From an uncultured Megasphaera sp. (lineage in GTDB: Bacteria > Bacillota > Negativicutes > Veillonellales > Megasphaeraceae), in NCBI GenBank assembly GCA_937895695.1, contig CALBLM010000176.1, positions 1-31,502 on the forward strand: a DNA stretch of 31,502 nt, in the 5' to 3' direction. A program made the translations under genes and the position numbers. The notes beneath the pieces are model-generated. The model was not told where the DNA came from and did not search any database. It was given only the letters and a program-made list of their open reading frames with translations. Shown here one piece after another: positions 14,682-21,854 of this stretch (position 1 is the first letter of the stretch; the number at the start of each line of letters is the position of its first letter).

Positions 14682-15833
14682 TCATATATCTGCCGCATGT
14701 TGTTTTCCTAATATAACCGGCTCGTTATCTAAAAATGTCCATATATATCCCGGCTTATGGGGATTATGATTTTGATCAAATCGAATGTCACCTGTTACCC
14801 CTTGATATCTCTCCAATTGGGTGAGTTGGCTGCTAATATCGTCAGCATGTACGGACTGTCCTTTTTCTATGGCTTTGGACAGCATCATAAACGAATCATA
14901 TCCCAGTGCTGCATACGTATCAGGCACTTCCCCGTACATTTCATAATATGCCTCAGCAAACTCTTCAGCCAGTTCATCATTCACATCTGCTGCATACTGG
15001 GATAGATAAAATACCTCTTGTGAATATCCATCATGTACCATTGCTGTCAATACATCTCCCTGCCAACTGTCCGGTCCCAAAACAGGACTCATTACACCAC
15101 TGTCTCGCAGTGATCGTATCCACATGGCTGCTTTATCCTGTTGAATCGGCATATATACAGCCTGGCACTGCTGTAATACCGATAACATATCCGCTGTCAC
15201 CGCATCACCATCCCCCATCTGTTGATACAACAATACGGTACCGCCATGCTGTTCTACGGCATCTTTAAAACCCATCGCCAAATCATGAGAATCTGCCGTA
15301 TCATCATAAAATACAGCTATATTTTCAGCATGACACATTTCCATGGCATACGACGCCATAATCCGTCCCTGCCAGGAAGGCAGTAAGGTCATACGAAAGA
15401 TATTCGGATACACACCATCGTGCTGCACATCCATCGTTATATTTTCTGCTGTGCCGGCTGGACTTATCAGGGGAATTTTTTTATCTACAGCTTGTGAAAC
15501 TGCCGCTGCAGCACACTCATTTTCGTTAGGACCTATTATCGCAGCGACATGCCGCATTGCCAGCTGTTGCACTGCCAGCGCGGCATCTTCCGGCTTACCA
15601 TGATTATTTACTGACACGAGCTTAACGGGCCTCCCCAACAAGCCTCCTTGTTTATTTAATTGATTTTTAGCTAATATGATGCCCCGTTCTGTCGATTCTC
15701 CATTTGCATCACCACGTAATGCCAAATTAATGCCAATGATAATGGTTTCTTGCTGTTTCGTATAACAAAATCCAACAATACCTGCCATAATAAGACATAT
15801 ACCAATCAGAAGGATATATGATTTTCTTTTCAT
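14682..15833 (-). CDS. ABC transporter substrate-binding protein, branched-chain amino acid (LivJ/LivK) type
   Basis: Receptor of the Peripla_BP_6 family, expected to be exported. The 383-residue product has an N-terminal hydrophobic segment (about residues 5-24) and the family elements GINLALRGD, GIILAKNQLNKQGGLLGRPV, AAIIGPNENECAAAAV, PLISPAGT and the YAALGYDSFMMLSKAIE helix. A Cys at 23 is not in a normal lipobox, so it may be membrane-anchored by an uncleaved segment. No permease or ATPase genes accompany it. It starts 31 nt after the M23-gene terminator, leaving little room for a promoter, so it may be expressed by read-through. Ligand unknown. Confidence 0.88.
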   Translation of the reverse strand: MKRKSYILLIGICLIMAGIVGFCYTKQQETIIIGINLALRGDANGESTERGIILAKNQLNKQGGLLGRPVKLVSVNNHGKPEDAALAVQQLAMRHVAAIIGPNENECAAAAVSQAVDKKIPLISPAGTAENITMDVQHDGVYPNIFRMTLLPSWQGRIMASYAMEMCHAENIAVFYDDTADSHDLAMGFKDAVEQHGGTVLLYQQMGDGDAVTADMLSVLQQCQAVYMPIQQDKAAMWIRSLRDSGVMSPVLGPDSWQGDVLTAMVHDGYSQEVFYLSQYAADVNDELAEEFAEAYYEMYGEVPDTYAALGYDSFMMLSKAIEKGQSVHADDISSQLTQLERYQGVTGDIRFDQNHNPHKPGYIWTFLDNEPVILGKQHAADI

Positions 15834-15864
15834 TACCTGCTCTGTCCCTTCTCGCCTAGTAAGT

Positions 15865-15904
15865 AAAAAGAAGGAGAATTCATTCCTCGTGAAACGAATT
15901 CTCC
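15865..15904 (-). terminator. terminator of the M23 peptidase gene
   Basis: GGAGAATTC (15873-15881) pairs with GAATTCTCC (15896-15904); on the minus strand TTCTTTTT follows. It starts 13 nt after the M23 stop and 31 nt before the binding-protein gene. Confidence 0.8.
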
Positions 15905-15917
15905 CCTAATTTTTATG

Positions 15918-16952
15918 CTATGGTAAAAATAACATTGGATCGGTTGGCGTACCATTTACGCGTACTTCATAATGAACATGCGGACCTGTACTACGTCCCG
16001 TACTGCCTGCCAAGGAAATAATGTCACCGGCTTTGACAGTCTGTCCTTGTACAACAAGAACCATTGAATTATGACCATACCGCGTAACAAATCCATTGCC
16101 ATGATCTATTTCTACTAAGTTACCATATCCATCGACCCAACCGGCCATAGATACGGTTCCCGCTGCTGTTGCCCGCACTGGGGTGCCGTAATCTACGGCA
16201 ATATCAAGACCTTCATGGAAACCGGTGCCGCCGCCAATAGGATTTCCGCGATATCCAAATGGCGAAGTAATAGTCCCCGTAACCGGCCAAATAGACGGTG
16301 TCGTAGATGAAACAGCATTTGTCCCGCCTTTTGGTGATACATACGCTTTGGAAACTTGCTGCATTTGCCGGACTTGCTGACCCGCTGTATCACTTAATAC
16401 TGTTTTTAACGTAATAAAACTGATAATACGGGCATTCGTGCGTGTTTCTAATCGAGAGGTGGCTAATAACAAGTCATTGTAACTCGCATGAGAAACATCC
16501 GGTGATTTCTTCTGCGAACCTGCTACGCCACCTTCACCTTTTGGGCTGTCACCAACTCCTGATCCTTTAACCATTTGCCGCAGTTCTTGGTCTAATGCAT
16601 CCATTTTATCCATTTTTTCCTGCAGCGACGTCGTTTTTTCACGCATTAATTCCAACTGCTGCTCATGGAGCGACTCTTTTTCACGAGCTTGCTGCAAGGA
16701 AAGGAATTGGTAGATGCCAACGCCTATAACGACAATAAAAGCAACCACACCAGCAACTATGATCCGCACGATTCGTTTATACTGTTGTACTGAAAGCGTA
16801 ACCGGCTCCGTTCTATCTTTAATCAAGCCTTTGGTTTTAAAAAAAGACAGAACGCTGGTTCGGCACTGAAAAAACTTTTTTTTCAACTGTTCCTGCCACA
16901 GTTTACATCGTTCTTGAAAAGACAACCGTACCCCTTCTTTATCTAAATTCAC
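15918..16952 (-). CDS. M23-family peptidoglycan endopeptidase, membrane anchored
   Basis: Zinc metallopeptidase of the LytM/M23 type acting on cell-wall crosslinks. The 344-residue product has a basic N-terminal part, one membrane segment (61-83), a coiled coil (about 88-130), a linker, and a C-terminal M23 domain with all zinc/catalytic residues: His246 and Asp250 (GFHEGLD) and His325/His327 (GPHVHYEV). The annotated start is GTG at 16952, 12 nt after the upstream stop, but no clear RBS precedes it; a TTG at 16925 has a good GAAGGGG box and may be the real start, shortening the product by 9 residues. Downstream of the DUF4446 gene in one transcription unit. Confidence 0.9.
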   Translation of the reverse strand: MNLDKEGVRLSFQERCKLWQEQLKKKFFQCRTSVLSFFKTKGLIKDRTEPVTLSVQQYKRIVRIIVAGVVAFIVVIGVGIYQFLSLQQAREKESLHEQQLELMREKTTSLQEKMDKMDALDQELRQMVKGSGVGDSPKGEGGVAGSQKKSPDVSHASYNDLLLATSRLETRTNARIISFITLKTVLSDTAGQQVRQMQQVSKAYVSPKGGTNAVSSTTPSIWPVTGTITSPFGYRGNPIGGGTGFHEGLDIAVDYGTPVRATAAGTVSMAGWVDGYGNLVEIDHGNGFVTRYGHNSMVLVVQGQTVKAGDIISLAGSTGRSTGPHVHYEVRVNGTPTDPMLFLP

Positions 16953-16964
16953 TGGATGGTAACA

Positions 16965-17492
16965 TTACTCTTCTTTTTGCGTAGTCTGTATATCGCCGGT
17001 ATAATGAATAGCACTATCTAAACTTTCTTGTTCTTCTGCGCTCATCCCGTATAAACACTTGCCATCTACAATTGGCTTAGCAAAAATTCGTGACTCATTG
17101 CGGCCGTACACGCTGGATAAGCAAAAACCATCATTTTTCCCATCCAGTACAGTAAAGGCAAAACTCAAATTATTTCCTATATTGTCAAAGGCATTATACT
17201 TCACAAAACCAATTTTGCGAAAACAATGATTTTGAACTGCCAAAATATCCTTTTGTGTCGTATGAATCATGTCCAATGTTCCCTGCAGATTATGTAGTTT
17301 ATCTACATCTTCCCGCAGCTTAGCTTCCATGCTTTTTCCTGCTTCATCTTGCATAAAATATGCATATTTTTCTTCTAATTTTTGTACCTTGCGGTTCAAT
17401 ATAACGGTATAAATAAGGAGAAGCAGTACTATAATCCCTGCTATACCGGCTGTCACTACAAACATTATATGCATATCTAGTCCGTAAAACAT
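16965..17492 (-). CDS. DUF4446 family membrane-anchored protein
   Basis: Function unknown. The 175-residue product has an N-terminal membrane segment (about residues 8-32), a coiled-coil region and a C-terminal domain with the hallmark KIGFVKYNAFDNIGNNLSFA and SSVYGRNESRIFAKPI segments of DUF4446. Members usually follow parA-parB in Firmicutes, as here. The ATG at 17492 is chosen because AGGAGG lies about 7 nt upstream; the frame opens 8 codons earlier without support. A promoter for it and the M23 gene is visible in the parB 3' end. Confidence 0.87.
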   Translation of the reverse strand: MFYGLDMHIMFVVTAGIAGIIVLLLLIYTVILNRKVQKLEEKYAYFMQDEAGKSMEAKLREDVDKLHNLQGTLDMIHTTQKDILAVQNHCFRKIGFVKYNAFDNIGNNLSFAFTVLDGKNDGFCLSSVYGRNESRIFAKPIVDGKCLYGMSAEEQESLDSAIHYTGDIQTTQKEE

Positions 17493-17560
17493 GTCTTTCC
17501 TCCTGCTGTTATGCAACTTTTAGTATATTACGAGCTGTTTTTAGTTATTAGATTGTTTTT

Positions 17561-17588
17561 ATTATACATGAAATGACGATAATGTCGA
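17561..17588 (-). promoter_or_regulatory. promoter of DUF4446-M23 inside the 3' end of parB
   Basis: TCGACA (17583-17588), a 16-nt spacer and TATAAT (17561-17566) on the minus strand. The -10 box overlaps the parB stop codon. The predicted start is about 60 nt upstream of the DUF4446 gene. Confidence 0.5.
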
Positions 17589-18494
17589 GTCTTTTGACTC
17601 AGTTTCTTCATCTGTCAGCATATGTAATAAACGTTCTAATTCGTCTTCAGAAGCAAATGTGATTTCAATTTTTCCTTGTTTTTTATTGCGTCCCATCCGA
17701 ATCGCTACACTTGTACCCAAATGCATTTTTATTTGATCCTGTACAGCCTCTAAATACGCATCGGGTTCCGGTACTTCTTTCGGTTTTTCAGGCTGAGTTA
17801 ACAGCTTTTTGACATATGCTTCTACCTGCCGGGCTGATAACTCATGATCCATAATATAAATAGCCGCATCATGCTGCTGCTTTTTATTAGTCAGCCGTAG
17901 CAAAGGCCTTGCCTGACCCATAGAAAGGCGTCCCTCCGTTATACATTGCTTAATTTCATCTGGTAACTGCAAAAGGCGCATCATATTGGCTATATGGGCC
18001 CTGCTTTTGCCCACTTTTTCAGCTGCCTGCTCTTGCGTCAAATGAAACTCTTCAATCAGCATTTGATAGGCTGCCCCTTCTTCAATGGCATCCAAATCTT
18101 CACGCTGTAAGTTTTCAATCAACGCAATTTCAGCTGCTGTATTGGGGGCAAACGTTCGAACGACTGCCGGGATAGTAAGCAAACCACATAATTTTGCTGC
18201 GCGCAGTCTTCGTTCTCCTGCAATCAGTTCATACCGGCCTGCTTCTTTCTTTTGCACGACTACCGGCTGAATCACACCATACTGCCGAATAGATGCTGCC
18301 AATGTTTCCAAGGCTTCCTTATTAAAAACCCGCCGTGGCTGTTTAGGATTGGGGTGAATAGCTTCAACAGCAATTTCTATGGGAGTTCCCTGTTGCACTT
18401 TTGGATGTTCCGCACGGCTTTCATTCAATCCCAAGACCTTTAACCTGCTTCCCAATGCAGTATTCATGCCCAGGCCTTTCTTTTTAGCCGACAC
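17562..18494 (-). CDS. parB: chromosome partitioning protein ParB (Spo0J)
   Basis: CTP-dependent DNA clamp that loads at parS and works with ParA in origin segregation. The 310-residue product has the typical N-terminus KKKGLGMNTALGSRL, the PNPKQPRRVF segment, the nucleotide-binding GERRLRAAK box, LIENLQREDLDAIEEGAAY, a helix-turn-helix near 150-175 (TQEQAAEKVGKSRAHIANMM) and a C-terminal dimerisation domain. The GTG start at 18494 overlaps the parA end by 11 nt and is preceded by AGAGGTGAT, so translation is coupled. No convincing parS site was seen in the window. Confidence 0.96.
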   Translation of the reverse strand: MSAKKKGLGMNTALGSRLKVLGLNESRAEHPKVQQGTPIEIAVEAIHPNPKQPRRVFNKEALETLAASIRQYGVIQPVVVQKKEAGRYELIAGERRLRAAKLCGLLTIPAVVRTFAPNTAAEIALIENLQREDLDAIEEGAAYQMLIEEFHLTQEQAAEKVGKSRAHIANMMRLLQLPDEIKQCITEGRLSMGQARPLLRLTNKKQQHDAAIYIMDHELSARQVEAYVKKLLTQPEKPKEVPEPDAYLEAVQDQIKMHLGTSVAIRMGRNKKQGKIEITFASEDELERLLHMLTDEETESKDSTLSSFHV

Positions 18495-19260
18495 GGCGAA
18501 TCACCTCTTTTGCTAATTTTTTATATACTTCTGCCCCTTTGGAATGGGGATCATAAATGGTAATAGGTTCACCATGACTCGGTGCTTCACCAAGGCGGAC
18601 ATTGCGCGGAATAATCGTTTTGAAAACTTGTCCGCTAAAATATTTTTTTACTTCTTCTGTTACCTGGATAGATAAATTGGTACGACCATCGTACATAGTC
18701 ATTAGTAATCCTAATAAATGCAATTTATCGTTTAAACTGCTGCGTACCATTTCCACGGTCTGCATGAGCTGTGCCAATCCTTCGAGTGCATAAAATTCAC
18801 ATTGCACCGGAATTAACACAGAATCTGCGGCAGCCAGTGCATTAACCGTTAATAGTCCCAGCGATGGCGGACAATCCATAATGACATAATCATACGGTTT
18901 CTTCAAGGACTGCAAATACTCATTAAGTACGTTTTTTAATACATATTCCCGTTGAGGAACTGTTACAAGTTCAACAGCTGCGCCAGCTAAATCCATCGTA
19001 GCCGGAATAACAGCTAATTTTTTTATCATTGTGTTTTGAACAACCTCAGTCATAGATATATGCTCTATGAGGCAGTCATACAAATTTTTTGTCAAGCTGG
19101 TTTTATCAATGCCCAAGCCGCTGGTAGCATTACCTTGCGGGTCCAGATCAACAAGTAGCGTCCTCTTGCCGCAATCGGCCAAACATGCACTTAAACTAAT
19201 CGCTGTTGTCGTCTTTCCAACGCCGCCTTTTTGATTCGTTACGGCAATGATATGTGTCAA
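18484..19260 (-). CDS. parA: chromosome partitioning ATPase ParA (Soj)
   Basis: Walker-type ATPase that binds DNA and drives origin segregation with ParB. It shows the deviant Walker A NQKGGVGKTTT near residue 10, LLVDLDPQGNATSGLG, Walker B YVIMDCPPSLGLLTVNAL and the C-terminal TIIPRNVRLGEAPSHG. The start is taken as TTG at 19260 (258 residues), because AGGTGG lies 5 nt upstream; GTG codons at 19263 and 19269 are alternatives that sit too close to or within that box. It overlaps parB by 11 nt. Divergent from the reactivase gene at 19452. Confidence 0.95.
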   Translation of the reverse strand: MTHIIAVTNQKGGVGKTTTAISLSACLADCGKRTLLVDLDPQGNATSGLGIDKTSLTKNLYDCLIEHISMTEVVQNTMIKKLAVIPATMDLAGAAVELVTVPQREYVLKNVLNEYLQSLKKPYDYVIMDCPPSLGLLTVNALAAADSVLIPVQCEFYALEGLAQLMQTVEMVRSSLNDKLHLLGLLMTMYDGRTNLSIQVTEEVKKYFSGQVFKTIIPRNVRLGEAPSHGEPITIYDPHSKGAEVYKKLAKEVIRRVG

Positions 19261-19298
19261 CACACCCACCTCATTCCATGATTCATCAGATATTTAAA

Positions 19299-19338
19299 GT
19301 CTATATTATAGTATAGCATAGACAGTACGGCGTAGCCA
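19299..19338 (-). promoter_or_regulatory. parA promoter region with inverted repeat
   Basis: On the minus strand TATACT (19310-19315) lies 17 nt from a weak TGGCTA -35 (19333-19338), and TATAAT (19305-19310) overlaps it. GTCTAT (19299-19304) and ATAGAC (19318-19323) form an inverted repeat around these -10 boxes, a possible operator. Confidence 0.35.
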
Positions 19339-19381
19339 GTACTCAGCCCCTATAAGATAGCATAAGTTTTACACTTTTTTA

Positions 19382-19390
19382 TGGTATAAT
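19382..19390 (+). promoter_or_regulatory. extended -10 promoter of the reactivase gene
   Basis: TGGTATAAT is a perfect extended -10 about 60 nt before the start codon. The -35 is weak. Confidence 0.5.
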
Positions 19391-19451
19391 AAATATGCTC
19401 TATGTACGATCATTACGTACCATCGATTTTACAGGAAAGGATGTTTTTTTC

Positions 19452-20105
19452 ATGCCCCTTTACACACCTAAATTAACCCATATAAACAGCCAAATTGTAC
19501 AACAATATGTCGAACAGCGCAGTCAGGACGACGTAGATTCCGCTATCATTACAGCTGCCTGCAGTACGATACTGCATCTTGCCAAACCACAGGCTGTGTT
19601 CCAGCAAGTATTTTTCGACACGGCTTCGCAGCATATACTCTGCAGTGCTCCATTTCATTTTAAAAGCCAGCAGATTCTTCCTTATTTGGAACAAGCCTCT
19701 ATCATTTTAAGCAGTGCCGTTACCTTAGGTACCACTATAGAAAAGGAAATTGATGACTCTTTCCTTGCTAAAGATTTTACCAAAGGCATTGCCTTAGATT
19801 CTGCGGCAACAGTAGCATCCGGTCAGCTGTTGGACATGGTAACACAATATATTAAAGAAATTTGTGAACCTAAAGAATATAAAATCATTTGGCGGTTCAG
19901 TCCCGGCAATGGAGATTGGCCTGTAAGCCAGCAAACGGATGTTGCCAAAGCTGCCGGAGGCAGTCAAATTGGTTTATCAATCACAGCCGGCGGCATGCTT
20001 AATCCCCGCAAATCGCTTACCGCTATGTTTGGATTACGCAGTACCGAAAGCGGCTGCAGCGGCAGCTGTTCTGGTTGTTCCCTTTCCGGTCATTGTCACG
20101 AATAA
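19452..20105 (+). CDS. stand-alone methionine synthase (B12-dependent) reactivation-domain protein
   Basis: Similar to the C-terminal activation domain of MetH (Met_synt_B12), which binds S-adenosylmethionine and supports reductive reactivation of oxidised cobalamin. In 217 residues the key segment is RFSPGNGDWPVSQQTD followed by GLSITAGGMLNPRKSLTAMFGL. The C-terminus carries a cysteine cluster, Cys202, Cys206, Cys209 and Cys215, ending CHE, which the MetH domain lacks and which could bind a metal or Fe-S cluster. ATG 19452 follows AGGAAAGG at a rather long spacing. A split MetH with separate activation protein is common in Firmicutes; the core enzyme is not in this window. Confidence 0.85.
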   Translation: MPLYTPKLTHINSQIVQQYVEQRSQDDVDSAIITAACSTILHLAKPQAVFQQVFFDTASQHILCSAPFHFKSQQILPYLEQASIILSSAVTLGTTIEKEIDDSFLAKDFTKGIALDSAATVASGQLLDMVTQYIKEICEPKEYKIIWRFSPGNGDWPVSQQTDVAKAAGGSQIGLSITAGGMLNPRKSLTAMFGLRSTESGCSGSCSGCSLSGHCHE

Positions 20106-20117
20106 AATATTTACCCA

Positions 20118-20164
20118 TAACAATACCCCCTTAAATCCGATAACGGTTTAAGGGGGTATTGTTA
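20118..20164. terminator. perfect 18-bp hairpin, bidirectional terminator
   Basis: Arms 20118-20135 and 20147-20164 are perfectly complementary (core ACCCCCTTAAA / TTTAAGGGGGT), with a further CCG/CGG pair in the loop. The stem lies between two convergent genes. There is no long T run outside it; the T-rich part is within the stem ends, so termination strength is uncertain. Confidence 0.75.
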
Positions 20165-20191
20165 TGTATATACATCTCGATATATAACTAG

Positions 20192-21640
20192 TTATTTATC
20201 AAGTTTAGGCAATGTTCCTGCAATAACGCGAACAATGAGAGCCACCGTATCCAATTCCACAGCTTCATCAGCACTATGAATATCATTGTTGTTTGGTCCA
20301 ATAGATACGATATCGAGGTTCGGGTTCATAGAATAGAAATAGCCTGTTTCCAAACCGCCGTGCATTGCTTCGATGCGAACGTCTTTTCCTTCTGCTTTAT
20401 AGACATCGGCAACAAGCGGTACCAGCGTACTGTGTGGATTTTCTGTCCATGCCGGTTCTGGTGAAGCGATATCTACCGTAAATCCAGTCAATTCTGCGTA
20501 AACCGGCAGGGTTTCCACCAATTCCCGTAGGCGAGCATCCGAAGAAGAACGCGGGAAATATTGGAATATAACTTTTGTATCTGTCGTTTCAATTGTACCG
20601 ATATTCGCCGACAAATCCGGTAATTTAGGCAAGGTCTGATTCATAGCGAATACACCGCAATGAAGGATAGACAAAAGCTGTACCAATGCATTCGTATCTT
20701 CCAGCGAAAATACGCGCGTCGGCATCGTCGTTTTTTCTACAGCAAATACGGCATTTTTTTCAACGTCGCCGTATACCAAAGCGAATTCCTGTTTTGTTGT
20801 CGTCAAAACTTGCTGTACCGTATCCATATCCGTATCTTTCAGGGTAATCACAGCTTCAGCAGCTGCCGGAATGGCATTGGCAGCATTGCCGCCATGTATG
20901 GATGCAATCGTATAGGCTACGCCGGCATGACGCAAACGAAGTAAGAAATATGCCAAGGCTTGAATGGCATTGCTTTTCCCACAATTAATCGTTTCGCCAG
21001 AATGGCCGCCCATAAAATGTTTTGTCGTAACGGCAAGGGCCGTATTACCTGCAGGCTGCTGCCAATCAATCGTTCTATTGAAATATGTATGTACACTGCC
21101 GGCAGAAGCAACACACAATACGTCAATCGATTCAGAATCACAGTTAATAATATATTTGGCATCCTGTACATATTTAGGATCTAAGTGAGTAGCACCGGTC
21201 ATACCCGTTTCTTCATCAACTGTAAAAATAAGACGAAGCGGACCATGGGCCGTATCCTGCTGAATCAGATACAACGCAATGGCAATGGCAATGCCATCAT
21301 CAGCACCCAGGCTCGTTCCATCAGCACGGAGCATATTCCCTTCCCGCACCAATTTGATTTCACTAGTTAATGGATCATAGGATACGCCAGGTTTAGCAAC
21401 ACAAACCATATCCATATGGCCTTGAATAATCGTCAACGGATACGTTTCGCAGCCTGCTGTTGCCGGTACATCGGCAATAACGTTATATACTTCATCTTGT
21501 ACAACTTGCTGAATTCCCAATTCATGAAGACGCTTCACAATATAATCACTAACCATCTTTTCGTGATGTGATGGCCGTGGGCATTTAGCTAATCCTGCAA
21601 ATTCCTGCAATACGCCATCAATAATTTCAGTATCTTTCAT
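20192..21640 (-). CDS. pepD: aminoacyl-histidine dipeptidase (PepD-type, M20C)
   Basis: Cytosolic di-zinc dipeptidase with broad dipeptide activity. The 482-residue product has the M20 metal-site motifs in order: GHMDMV (His75, Asp77), SLGADDG (Asp114/115), VDEETGMTGA (Glu143/144), NCDSE (about 171) and near the C-terminus MHGGLETGYF. ATG 21640 follows GGAGGAATATTG. Its neighbour across a divergent promoter region is an OPT peptide transporter, so uptake and hydrolysis of peptides may be linked. Length and motifs are complete. Confidence 0.93.
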   Translation of the reverse strand: MKDTEIIDGVLQEFAGLAKCPRPSHHEKMVSDYIVKRLHELGIQQVVQDEVYNVIADVPATAGCETYPLTIIQGHMDMVCVAKPGVSYDPLTSEIKLVREGNMLRADGTSLGADDGIAIAIALYLIQQDTAHGPLRLIFTVDEETGMTGATHLDPKYVQDAKYIINCDSESIDVLCVASAGSVHTYFNRTIDWQQPAGNTALAVTTKHFMGGHSGETINCGKSNAIQALAYFLLRLRHAGVAYTIASIHGGNAANAIPAAAEAVITLKDTDMDTVQQVLTTTKQEFALVYGDVEKNAVFAVEKTTMPTRVFSLEDTNALVQLLSILHCGVFAMNQTLPKLPDLSANIGTIETTDTKVIFQYFPRSSSDARLRELVETLPVYAELTGFTVDIASPEPAWTENPHSTLVPLVADVYKAEGKDVRIEAMHGGLETGYFYSMNPNLDIVSIGPNNNDIHSADEAVELDTVALIVRVIAGTLPKLDK

Positions 21641-21683
21641 ATCAATATTCCTCCTTCATAGACCGAATAGCTAGTCTGCCATC

Positions 21684-21692
21684 ATTATATCA
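21684..21692 (-). promoter_or_regulatory. extended -10 promoter of pepD
   Basis: TGATATAAT on the minus strand, 44 nt upstream of the pepD start. No clear -35 box. The middle of the 21641-21854 gap shows nothing else recognisable. Confidence 0.45.
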
Positions 21693-21801
21693 TACTTCAG
21701 GCCAACTATCGTCCATAAAATATGATGGATGGCTTCATATAAAAATTACATATTTGTAGTGCATCCATTCTATTTTCGCAACATACTAGATAAAACCGAT
21801 A

Positions 21802-21810
21802 TGGTATAAT
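21802..21810 (+). promoter_or_regulatory. extended -10 promoter of the OPT transporter gene
   Basis: TGGTATAAT lies 45 nt before the start codon. No good -35 is seen. AAGGAGG at 21841-21847 is the ribosome-binding site. Confidence 0.45.
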
Positions 21811-21854
21811 TATATAAAGGGCGTGTTTGGGGAAATTTTTAAGGAGGTTTTTAT

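Noticed and set aside
14682..15833. Lipoprotein signal in the binding protein
   Set aside because: The cysteine is preceded by Val-Gly-Phe, not a normal lipobox, so lipidation is not claimed.
15881..15896. parS-like sequence (CGTGAAAC half) near the parAB genes
   Set aside because: Only about 11 of 16 positions match the consensus, and the bases lie in the loop and arm of the M23 terminator, which explains them better.
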